From: Micavibrio_A sp964423095
GTDB lineage: Bacteria; Pseudomonadota; Alphaproteobacteria; Micavibrionales; Micavibrionaceae
Length of the DNA stretch: 64,000 nt
Assembly: GCA_964423095.1 (NCBI GenBank)
Contig: CAYRDI010000005.1
Location: forward strand, 1-64,000
Direction of reading: 5' to 3'
The translations under genes were made by a program, and so were the position numbers. Positions 1-6,872 of this stretch are shown here, piece after piece; the first letter of the stretch is position 1, and every line of letters starts with the position of its first letter. The notes beneath the pieces were generated by a model. The model did not search any database. It was not told the DNA's origin and saw only the letters and a program-made list of their open reading frames with translations.

Positions 1-1
1 T

Positions 2-55
2 GATTCAGACGGCAGTGTCGGCATCGCCGCAGCCGCCATCCGGTACAAATTTTAA
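2..55 (+). CDS. C-terminal end of an outer-membrane beta-barrel protein (partial)
   Basis: Only the last 17 codons are in the window. They read in frame to a TAA at 53-55 and end in the residues AAIRYKF. An alternating hydrophobic strand finishing in a terminal Phe is the BAM-recognition signature of outer-membrane beta-barrels such as porins, autotransporters and OmpA-like barrels. The rest of the gene lies upstream. The assignment rests on this terminal strand and on the strong terminator directly downstream, so the class is likely and the family is unknown. Confidence 0.45.
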   Translation, partial: DSDGSVGIAAAAIRYKF

Positions 56-74
56 GCCGGAATATACCGAATAG

Positions 75-105
75 AAAAATCCCGCCAACAGGCGGGATTT
101 TTTTT
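75..105. terminator. Bidirectional intrinsic terminator
   Basis: The hairpin ATCCCGCC-AACA-GGCGGGAT is flanked by an A-run on the left and a T-run on the right. It can therefore end both the rightward partial gene and the leftward SCP2-type gene, whose stop codon lies in the T-run. Confidence 0.85.
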
Positions 106-397
106 AATCTTCGAGCATGGAATTGAGCTTTAAGGCGAGACCCATGGAACCGGACACTTTGAGTTTTCCCATCATGAAAGCAAGATTTGGATCCTGATCC
201 CCGTTTAAAATTTTTGAAAAGGTTTCGAGCGAGGTTGTCAGCGTGACTTCGGCATCCTTGTCCGCTTGTTCCACAACTGGCGGGTTTTGTGTGGCATCGA
301 CAAAAAGGATACCGTCATCATCGAAATCCAGTTTCAGCGTGTGATTGAATCCGGCAATTTTCCCGGAAATTTTTTCGGCGACATCGTCAATGGTCAT
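104..397 (-). CDS. SCP2 sterol-binding domain protein
   Basis: This 97-residue protein fits a single SCP-2 (sterol carrier protein 2) domain: an N-terminal helix, the strand pair LKLDFDDDGILFVDA, then D-AEVTLTTSLETFSKILNG. The C-terminal half, DPNLAFMMGKLKVSGSMGLALKL, matches the typical 'G-KVxGDMGLAMKL' ending of the family. Such small proteins bind lipids or acyl-CoA in a hydrophobic tunnel in the cytoplasm. That suits a neighbourhood with several fatty-acid oxidation enzymes, although the true ligand is unknown. The gene ends inside the bidirectional terminator. Start is the ATG at 397. Confidence 0.85.
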   Translation of the reverse strand: MTIDDVAEKISGKIAGFNHTLKLDFDDDGILFVDATQNPPVVEQADKDAEVTLTTSLETFSKILNGDQDPNLAFMMGKLKVSGSMGLALKLNSMLED

Positions 398-430
398 GGT
401 ATCTCCCTGTTCTGTCCTTCTTATAATAGT

Positions 431-1273
431 CTAAAGCGATAAAGGGATATTGTCTATCAATCGTGCCCTCCCCAGATGGCCTGCCGCCAGAAGGCGCAAG
501 GAGGTATCAGTTTTGTTGGGCGGCAGGAGCGTGGCGGCATTGCGCGCCGTAATATAATCCACTTTTTCAAAACCAGCCTTTAAGAGCGCATCCTTCGCAT
601 TGTTTTCGGCATGGGGGATTTCCATGCCTTCACGAATCGCTACCGCCATACCGGTCAGGATTTTATTAAGCTGAATGGCAATGTTGTATTGCCCTGCGGT
701 CAGATACGCATTGCGCGAAGACAGTGCCAGACCGTTTTCATCGCGTACCGTTTCGATCCCTTCGACAATCACCGGAATATCGAGATCGCGCACCAGTTGT
801 TTGATGACGAGCAATTGCTGGTAATCCTTTTCCCCGAACAGAGCGATGTCCGGCAGGCATTGAAGAAGCATCTTTGCCACCACCGTTGCCACACCATCGA
901 ACATCACGGGCCTGAATTCGCCTTCGAGCGGCAGGGCTACACCGCATGGTTTGATGGTCGTGGCAAACCCATCCGGGTAGATATCTTCGCCGTGCGGCAG
1001 GTAAACGGCAGTGGCGCGAACGGATTCCAGTTTTTGCAGATCCGCGTCCAGCGTTTTGGGGTAGCTGGCCAGATCTTCGGATGGTGCGAATTGTTTAGGG
1101 TTTAGAAAAATATAAGGAATGCAGATATCGGCTTTTGCCAAACCCTGACGTACCAGTTCCAGATGACCGTCATGCAGCGCGCCCATGGTCGGAACAAAGG
1201 CGATGCTTTTGCCGCCTGCGCGGGCACTCCGCACATAATCCCGTAAATCAAAGACAGAGCGAAATTGTTCCAT
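431..1273 (-). CDS. panC: Pantoate--beta-alanine ligase (pantothenate synthetase)
   Basis: PanC joins D-pantoate to beta-alanine using ATP, the last step of vitamin B5 synthesis in the cytoplasm. Visible motifs are PTMGALHDGHLELV (the HIGH-like nucleotide-binding site), FLNPKQFAPSEDLASYPKT, GEKDYQQLLVIKQLVRDL and ALSSRNAYLT (KMSKS-like). Starting at the ATG at 1273 (MEQFRSV) gives 280 residues, the usual family size. An upstream ATG at 1339 would add 22 residues with no homology and overlap the neighbouring gene, so it is rejected. The start lies 8 nt after the stop of the upstream unknown gene, which suggests co-transcription. No panB is nearby. Confidence 0.95.
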   Translation of the reverse strand: MEQFRSVFDLRDYVRSARAGGKSIAFVPTMGALHDGHLELVRQGLAKADICIPYIFLNPKQFAPSEDLASYPKTLDADLQKLESVRATAVYLPHGEDIYPDGFATTIKPCGVALPLEGEFRPVMFDGVATVVAKMLLQCLPDIALFGEKDYQQLLVIKQLVRDLDIPVIVEGIETVRDENGLALSSRNAYLTAGQYNIAIQLNKILTGMAVAIREGMEIPHAENNAKDALLKAGFEKVDYITARNAATLLPPNKTDTSLRLLAAGHLGRARLIDNIPLSL

Positions 1274-1280
1274 TGTCCCG

Positions 1281-1739
1281 TTATGCGCGGGGCGTGGGGG
1301 ATTCGTCAATATTCCCGATAGAAAAAGGGCCGCGTTCATAGACGGTCAACGCACGATCCAAATCAATCCTGATTTGGCGGGTTTTATTCGCAACAGTACC
1401 GAAAGCAACGGATGTGCCATTGACCTTTGTACAGCCGAGCTTTTCCATTTCGGCCGTCAGGGATTCTAAACGAAATGCGCCTTCAACATACCCGCGCATC
1501 ATGGCCGTCAAGACGGCATCCGTATGATTGTAGTTCTTTCTTTCAAGAAATCCTTCGGCGTCGAAATTGTCGGCACAAGCAATAAAACACGACTGAACTT
1601 TTTCCCATTCCGATGACAGGACCTTGAATTTATCGGCGTCCCCCATACCCGCAGGAAGAGATGTCATAAAATCTGCTGTTTTAAGTAGTGCCTTATCGCG
1701 GCACCCTTGCAGGGCCGCGCTCGAAAATTCTCTGACCAT
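1281..1739 (-). CDS. Hypothetical protein, 152 aa
   Basis: I do not recognise this protein. It is predicted to be soluble and mostly helical, with four cysteines (including SCFIACAD and KLGCTK). It has no signal peptide or membrane segment. It lies between the acyl-CoA dehydrogenase gene (16 nt upstream) and panC (8 nt downstream) on the same strand, so the three probably form one transcript. No catalytic motif is visible. Confidence 0.6.
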   Translation of the reverse strand: MVREFSSAALQGCRDKALLKTADFMTSLPAGMGDADKFKVLSSEWEKVQSCFIACADNFDAEGFLERKNYNHTDAVLTAMMRGYVEGAFRLESLTAEMEKLGCTKVNGTSVAFGTVANKTRQIRIDLDRALTVYERGPFSIGNIDESPTPRA

Positions 1740-1755
1740 AGGTAATCTCTATTCC

Positions 1756-3540
1756 CTAGAATGCCGTTTCTTGCATATCCATCAGGCTCTTTGCGCCTGA
1801 CAGCACCATTTTCTGGCGGGCATCGGCTTCGGGGAGAATGCGTTCAAAGAAGAACCTTGCGGTTTTGATCTTCGACTCAAAGAACTCTTTCCGGCCGGGG
1901 TCGGTGTCCGTCTTTAATTTAGCATCGGCGACTTCCGCCATCCGGACCCACATATACCCCAGAGCCACCAGCGCGAACTGGCGTAAGTAATCCGAGGATG
2001 CGGCCCCTGCCTCGTTCGGGTCTTTAAGCCCTTTTTGTGCGATGACAGCCGTCGATTGCTGTAGTTTAGCAAATGCTTTTGCGAGAGGTATAACAAATTC
2101 CTGCAAAGCAGCATTGTTTATATTGCATGACAGGTATTCGCTGACCGGATGAAAGAACCGGCGCAGCAGGCGGCCCATATTCTGGCCCATCTTCCGGCCC
2201 ACGAGATCAAGGGCCTGAATACCATTGGTGCCTTCATAAATCTGCGCAATGCGGGCATCACGGGCGTATTGTTCGACCCCGTATTCCCAGATATAGCCGT
2301 GGCCGCCATGGATCTGGATGGCGTGGTTGGCGATTTCAAAGCCCATATCGGTCTGGTACGCCTTGATGATCGGCGTCATCAGGGCGACGAGGTCTTCGGC
2401 CGCCTCCCTTGCATGCGGGTCCGCGCTCTTTTCCGATTCATCAAGAGACATCCCCACCCACAAGGACAACGCACGGCAGCCTTCGGTCACGGCCTTGGAA
2501 ATCAGCAGCATGCGCCGCACGTCCGGATGGACGATGATCGGGTCTGCGGGTTTATCGGGAGCCTTGGTCCCGTCGAGTGCGCGCATCTGCAAACGGTCTT
2601 TCGCATAGGCGAGGCCGTTTTGGTAGGAGACTTCGGCAAGGCCCAACCCTTGCATCCCCACGCCGAGGCGCGCCGTATTCATCATGGTGAACATGGCGCG
2701 AAGCCCCTTGTGCGCTTCTCCCACCAGCCAGCCTTTGGAATCTTCGAAATTCATCACGCAGGTCGCCGAGGCCTTGATCCCCATTTTATGTTCGATGGAA
2801 CCGCACGTCACACCATTCACACCCATTGTATCGGGGAGGAATTTGGGCACCACAAACAAGGATATCCCCTTCACCCCTTCCGGTGCATCGGGCAGCTTTG
2901 CCAATACCAGATGGATGATATTGCCGGTCAGGTCATGTTCACCAGCGGAGATAAAAATTTTCGTGCCCGTAATGTTATAAGACCCGTCCCCGTTCGGCAC
3001 CGCTTTCGTACGGATCAAACCCAGATCGGTGCCGCATTGCGGTTCGGTCAGGCACATTGTTCCCGACCATTCACCGGTGACGAGTTTGGGCAGGTAGGTA
3101 TTTTTTTGATCATCCGTGCCATGCAGATAAAGCGCGTTATAGGCCCCTTCGGACAATCCCGGATACATGCCGAACGACATGTTGGCGGAACAGACCATTT
3201 CATTGATCGCAAAGCCGATTGTCGCCGGAAGGCCCATACCGCCGTATTTCGGATCGGCCACCGCGCCGCACCAACCGCTTTGCGAAAACGCATCATAGGC
3301 GTCCTTGAATCCTTCGGGCGTGCGCACCACGCCGTTGTCCCAACGGCATCCTTCCTTGTCCCCCGATTGGTTGAGCGGGAACAGGACTTCCTCGCACATC
3401 TTCGCGGCCTCTTCGAGGATGGAATCGATCAGATCCGGCGTGACCTCTTCATAACCCGGCAGCGACAGCAATTTTTCCGTGCCCAGTACATCGTGCAGCA
3501 CAAATTTCAGGTTTTCGAGCGGGGCATTGTAAACGGGCAT
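1756..3540 (-). CDS. Acyl-CoA dehydrogenase with C-terminal extension (DmdC/FadE-like)
   Basis: This FAD enzyme of 594 residues oxidises an acyl-CoA to the trans-2-enoyl-CoA and passes electrons to ETF. The family landmarks are present: MCLTEPQCGTDLGLIRTKA (flavin/substrate strand), KIFISAGEHD, the FEDSKGWLVGE region and IQIHGGHGYIWEYGVEQYARDARI. In IAQIYEGTNGIQALDLVGRK the Glu after IY is the expected catalytic base. A roughly 120-residue helical C-terminal extension matches the long subfamily that includes 3-methylmercaptopropionyl-CoA dehydrogenase (DmdC). Many proteins annotated that way are really generic long acyl-CoA dehydrogenases, so the substrate is uncertain. It is on the same strand as the HAD/ECH fusion and thiolase further right. 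An AAAGGGAGA ribosome-binding site precedes the ATG at 3540. Confidence 0.93.
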   Translation of the reverse strand: MPVYNAPLENLKFVLHDVLGTEKLLSLPGYEEVTPDLIDSILEEAAKMCEEVLFPLNQSGDKEGCRWDNGVVRTPEGFKDAYDAFSQSGWCGAVADPKYGGMGLPATIGFAINEMVCSANMSFGMYPGLSEGAYNALYLHGTDDQKNTYLPKLVTGEWSGTMCLTEPQCGTDLGLIRTKAVPNGDGSYNITGTKIFISAGEHDLTGNIIHLVLAKLPDAPEGVKGISLFVVPKFLPDTMGVNGVTCGSIEHKMGIKASATCVMNFEDSKGWLVGEAHKGLRAMFTMMNTARLGVGMQGLGLAEVSYQNGLAYAKDRLQMRALDGTKAPDKPADPIIVHPDVRRMLLISKAVTEGCRALSLWVGMSLDESEKSADPHAREAAEDLVALMTPIIKAYQTDMGFEIANHAIQIHGGHGYIWEYGVEQYARDARIAQIYEGTNGIQALDLVGRKMGQNMGRLLRRFFHPVSEYLSCNINNAALQEFVIPLAKAFAKLQQSTAVIAQKGLKDPNEAGAASSDYLRQFALVALGYMWVRMAEVADAKLKTDTDPGRKEFFESKIKTARFFFERILPEADARQKMVLSGAKSLMDMQETAF

Positions 3541-3656
3541 GAACGTCTCCCTTTGGATGGCATAAAAAAGCTGGAATAATCATAGAACAAAAATATTAAA
3601 CGACCATTGAAAAGTCGAAAAACGGGACTTTTTGCTGCGGCACGAAAAGCGCAGCC

Positions 3657-3938
3657 CTATTTCCGGCGCGGCTTGTCTTCCTCTAACCACAAGGACAGAT
3701 GATCCCGCACCTTGTCCATGTCGGTTGCCTTGATCTGTGCCTTGGCCTGTTCGATCGCGGATTGCTGTTTTTTCAAAAGCGCCTGCTTGATTTTGTCCAG
3801 CGTTTCATCGCCGATTTCCGCACGCGCCGCCGCCGCATTCGCCCGTGCCTGTGCCAAGATTTCCTCACGAGTGGGCTTTTTTCCGGCCGTTGCGGCGGGT
3901 TTTGTCCCCTTCGATTTATCCTTTTTCTTCCAGAACAT
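3657..3938 (-). CDS. Small Lys/Ala-rich hypothetical protein, 93 aa
   Basis: This is a short, highly charged, probably helical protein. It begins MFWKKKDKSKG, has an Ala-rich middle (ARANAAAARAEIG), and ends in EEDKPRRK. It has no signal peptide or membrane segment. Small proteins of this style are common and uncharacterised in alphaproteobacteria. It stands alone upstream of the divergently transcribed M32-like gene. No function can be assigned. Confidence 0.6.
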   Translation of the reverse strand: MFWKKKDKSKGTKPAATAGKKPTREEILAQARANAAAARAEIGDETLDKIKQALLKKQQSAIEQAKAQIKATDMDKVRDHLSLWLEEDKPRRK

Positions 3939-4029
3939 GGCAAAATTCCCTTTATCTTCTTCTAATTAAAGCATTTTTAACCGGAATAAGCGACCCTGTT
4001 CTTTGGACATTTTCAAAAGGCCTTTTTCC

Positions 4030-5592
4030 ATGTCAAAGCAAGCCCGCGCCGAAGAGCCCGCAAAACAGCCATCCACAGGATACCGCGATTTAAAATATCT
4101 TTTCGCCAACCTTCATACATTGTTTTCAGTGCGCAGCACGCTGGCCATCGACATGATGACAGCCATGCCGGCGGGGGCGTTAAGCCGCCGATTGCAGGAT
4201 ATTGCCGCCATCACCAAACGCATTTACGCCGAAACGACATCGAACGCCGTGACCAATCTTTTGGAGCAGGTCGAAAGCGAGGCAAGCACACACCCGGAAA
4301 CATGGCCGCTGTGGGACCAGCAAAATTTACGCGAAATGCGTCGCATCCATTCCCATTTGTCCGCGTTAACCCCCGATCTTTATCTGCAATCCGTCGAAGT
4401 CGCCAGCCAGGGCCGGAAACGCCATACGCAAGCGCAGGCTCAATCGTGGAAAGACATCAAACCCTATATCGGCCATGTCGTCGATCTGTACCGGAAAATC
4501 GGTGCGCTCAAGCAAAAGAAATTTTCGGTGTCATCCCCGTATGAAGGGTTGTTGCTAGGCTATGCCAGCGATTTAACTTTAACCCAGATGGATGGTCTTT
4601 ATGAAGACTTGATCGAACCCCTATCCGTTATTCGTGATAAAGCCCTGGAAAAACAGAACGCGATGAAACCGCCCGTGCCGTTGGAAGGCGAATTTCCGCG
4701 CGGGGAGCAGATGTGGCTCAACAAAACCGTTTTGGAGGTCATGGGATTCGATTTCAACCGCGGAACGCTGCAGGTAACGGGTATTTCGCCGCTGGCCGGC
4801 GGAAGCCCCGAAGATGTGCGCATTCTGGTTCGTTGCGGCAAAGAAGATACGTTCCTTGATTCGCTTGAAGACACGCTTTATCAGGGCGCGCGGGGGCTTT
4901 ACATGCAAAACCTTCCCATGGAATGGGTATCGCAACCCGTGGGGAATGATCTTGGCACGTTGATGATGAACGCGCAAAGCATGCTTTACGAAACCATCAT
5001 CGGACGCACGCCGCAATTTTTCGAATTCGTTGCCAGCCGCGCCGAAGGCGTTTTCAAACAATTCCGCAACAAATCGTTCGAGCCCGAAAACCTGTACCGT
5101 TTGAAAAAGATCATTTCGCCAAGCGCAATGCGGAACGAGGCCGACGAGCTGACAAAAATTTTCCACGATTTGATCCGGTACCGTATCGAACGCGATTTGA
5201 TCAACGGAGCATTGGATCTTGACGACCTTCCCGAACGCTGGAACGAAGAAAGCAAAAAATATCTCGGCCTGACACCGGAAAGCGAGATCGAGGGGCCTTT
5301 ACAAAATCCAGACTGGTTCACGGGGCGGTTCGGATTTATTCCCACCAACACGCTGTCCCACATTATTGCCGCGACACTCCATGAAAAGCTGTATCAGGAT
5401 ATTCCGAACCTTTCGGAAAAAATCTGTTATGGCGATTTGAAACCCGTCAATGCATGGATGAAAGAGCATATCCATGGAAAAGGCCGCAGCGTGGATTCTC
5501 TGACACTGGTTCAGGAGGCAACGGGACAAAAGCTCTCCGCACAACCATTGCTGACACACTTCGAACGCCGTTATTACAGCGACAAGCGGTAA
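4030..5592 (+). CDS. M32 (carboxypeptidase Taq) family protein lacking the zinc site; probable pseudoenzyme
   Basis: This 520-residue protein is about the length of M32 metallocarboxypeptidases and matches their helical fold in the C-terminal half. There, GRFGFIPTNTLSHIIAATLHEKL, VNAWMKEHIHGKGRS and EATGQKLSAQPLLTHFERRY mirror the usual family ending. The segment that should hold HExxH followed by LYEQGLP reads YQGARGLYMQNLP (Y284, Q285, R288). The helix that should contain HESQS, with the third zinc ligand, reads MNAQSMLYE (N314). All three zinc ligands and the catalytic Glu are therefore replaced, while the surrounding fold residues remain. Activity as a peptidase is unlikely; a regulatory or binding role is inference. 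The ATG at 4030 is preceded by AAAAGG, and a TTG at 4003 is an alternative start. Confidence 0.82.
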   Translation: MSKQARAEEPAKQPSTGYRDLKYLFANLHTLFSVRSTLAIDMMTAMPAGALSRRLQDIAAITKRIYAETTSNAVTNLLEQVESEASTHPETWPLWDQQNLREMRRIHSHLSALTPDLYLQSVEVASQGRKRHTQAQAQSWKDIKPYIGHVVDLYRKIGALKQKKFSVSSPYEGLLLGYASDLTLTQMDGLYEDLIEPLSVIRDKALEKQNAMKPPVPLEGEFPRGEQMWLNKTVLEVMGFDFNRGTLQVTGISPLAGGSPEDVRILVRCGKEDTFLDSLEDTLYQGARGLYMQNLPMEWVSQPVGNDLGTLMMNAQSMLYETIIGRTPQFFEFVASRAEGVFKQFRNKSFEPENLYRLKKIISPSAMRNEADELTKIFHDLIRYRIERDLINGALDLDDLPERWNEESKKYLGLTPESEIEGPLQNPDWFTGRFGFIPTNTLSHIIAATLHEKLYQDIPNLSEKICYGDLKPVNAWMKEHIHGKGRSVDSLTLVQEATGQKLSAQPLLTHFERRYYSDKR

Positions 5593-5653
5593 AAACCGCC
5601 GCCCTTCAAGCATGTCTTGATTTTTGGGGCGGAACGGTGTTCTGATCGGTCGC

Positions 5654-6472
5654 ATGAATTACCGCCATATCTATCACGCCGGAAACTTCGCCGATGTCAT
5701 GAAACATCTGGCTCTGGTCATGGTTATCGATTATTTCAAAAAGAAAGAATCTCCTTTTTGCGTGATCGACGCCCACGGCGGATGCGGGCTTTACGATCTC
5801 TCCTCCGAACCCGCCCAAAAGACCGGCGAATGGAAAGACGGCATCGGCACGTTCGAACACACCGATATGCCAGAGGATTTCAAACTCTATCACGATGTCG
5901 TTGCCGAGGAATTATCGCGCGGCTTTTATCCAGGATCACCCAAGATCGCCGCCGGTTTATTGCGGTCGCAAGACCGTTTGATCGCCAATGAATTGCACCC
6001 AGACGATGTTGCAACATTACAATCAAACATGGCGCATTATAAAAATGCCCGCATTACAAAAACCGATGCCTATGAATGTTTACGCGCGAATTTGCCGCCC
6101 GCCGAAAAACGCGGGATTATCCTGATCGATCCGCCGTTCGAAGAAAAGGACGAATTCGACACCTTGATCCGGCAAATGAAGGAGTGGAAAAAGCGTTTTG
6201 CCACGGGCACCTTTATGATCTGGTATCCGATCAAACCCAATTTGGCCGTGGATGCATTAAAAGATGCGGCGTGTGCCCTCGACATGCCCCGCACATGGTG
6301 TTTTGAAACCATGAAGCATCCAAGGTATGAAACGGGGTGTCTGAACGGTTGCGGCATGATCGTGATCAACACCCCCTATCAGATGCCAGAGCGGGTCGGG
6401 GCCATCCTTCCCTTTTTAAAGACGCAGATGGCCCTTTGCGATACGCCGCAGGACTGGCTCACCGCCCCGTAA
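5654..6472 (+). CDS. rlmJ: 23S rRNA (adenine-2030-N6)-methyltransferase
   Basis: RlmJ methylates A2030 of 23S rRNA with SAM. The start MNYRHIYHAGNFADVMKH is the hallmark N-terminus of the family and fixes the ATG at 5654; an upstream ATG at 5624 adds ten unrelated residues. The SAM-binding strand FCVIDAHGGCGLYDL and the N6-adenine methylase motif IDPPFEEKDEF (DPPF) are both intact. The length of 272 residues is normal. It follows the M32-like gene by 62 nt on the same strand and may share its transcript. Confidence 0.95.
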   Translation: MNYRHIYHAGNFADVMKHLALVMVIDYFKKKESPFCVIDAHGGCGLYDLSSEPAQKTGEWKDGIGTFEHTDMPEDFKLYHDVVAEELSRGFYPGSPKIAAGLLRSQDRLIANELHPDDVATLQSNMAHYKNARITKTDAYECLRANLPPAEKRGIILIDPPFEEKDEFDTLIRQMKEWKKRFATGTFMIWYPIKPNLAVDALKDAACALDMPRTWCFETMKHPRYETGCLNGCGMIVINTPYQMPERVGAILPFLKTQMALCDTPQDWLTAP

Positions 6473-6610
6473 AAGGCACGATGGATTTGTTGCAAGAATG
6501 CAACATGGAGGGAAACGCACCATTGTAAAAAACCGCAGAAATCCGCCATTTTTTAAAGTGGGAGTCCGGGGCAGGCAAATTTATGCAGACCTTGAGTCTG
6601 ATCCCCCTGC

Positions 6611-6638
6611 TTGACTTTGCATCGGAAGGCTTCATAGT
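6611..6638 (+). promoter_or_regulatory. Candidate sigma-70 promoter for the small lipoprotein gene
   Basis: TTGACT and CATAGT are separated by 16 nt, about 38 nt before the lipoprotein ATG. The match is moderate and the position is reasonable. No other function is evident in this spacer of about 200 nt. Confidence 0.4.
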
Positions 6639-6675
6639 CGCGAACGGTTTAACTCTTACGTTGGGAGATATTGAG

Positions 6676-6807
6676 ATGACCAAATTTGCAAAAGTTGTGT
6701 CCGTAATGGCACTCGTTCTGGCTCTGGCTGCTTGCTCTACGGGCAAAGCACAAGACGAAAGCGTTGTAAATGGCGACGCGACGTTCAGCCACGCACAAAC
6801 CAAGTAA
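6676..6807 (+). CDS. Small lipoprotein, 43 aa
   Basis: The ATG at 6676 opens a short protein with a Lys start, a hydrophobic core VVSVMALVLALAA and the lipobox LAAC. The mature lipopeptide begins at Cys and is only about 23 residues (CSTGKAQDES...). After signal peptidase II cleavage it would be lipid-anchored in the envelope, much like entericidin-type small lipoproteins, but no family is recognisable. An ATG at 6583 upstream in the same frame would bury the signal peptide and is rejected. GGGAGAT precedes the chosen start, and a strong terminator lies 20 nt after the stop, so it is a monocistronic unit. Confidence 0.7.
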   Translation: MTKFAKVVSVMALVLALAACSTGKAQDESVVNGDATFSHAQTK

Positions 6808-6827
6808 TTACTGGTTTGAGAGAAACG

Positions 6828-6855
6828 AAAAGCCGCCTCAACGGGCGGCTTTTTT
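6828..6855 (+). terminator. Intrinsic terminator after the small lipoprotein gene
   Basis: The stem AAGCCGCC/GGGCGGCTT is followed by a T-run. It also lies just beyond the stop of the convergent HAD/ECH gene, so it may serve both strands. Confidence 0.85.
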
Positions 6856-6872
6856 GTTGGGATTTTATCCGT

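Noticed and set aside
2149..3579. Plus-strand open frame of 476 codons
   Set aside because: It is fully antisense to the acyl-CoA dehydrogenase gene, with His/Arg-rich composition and no homology. It is a shadow of the coding strand.
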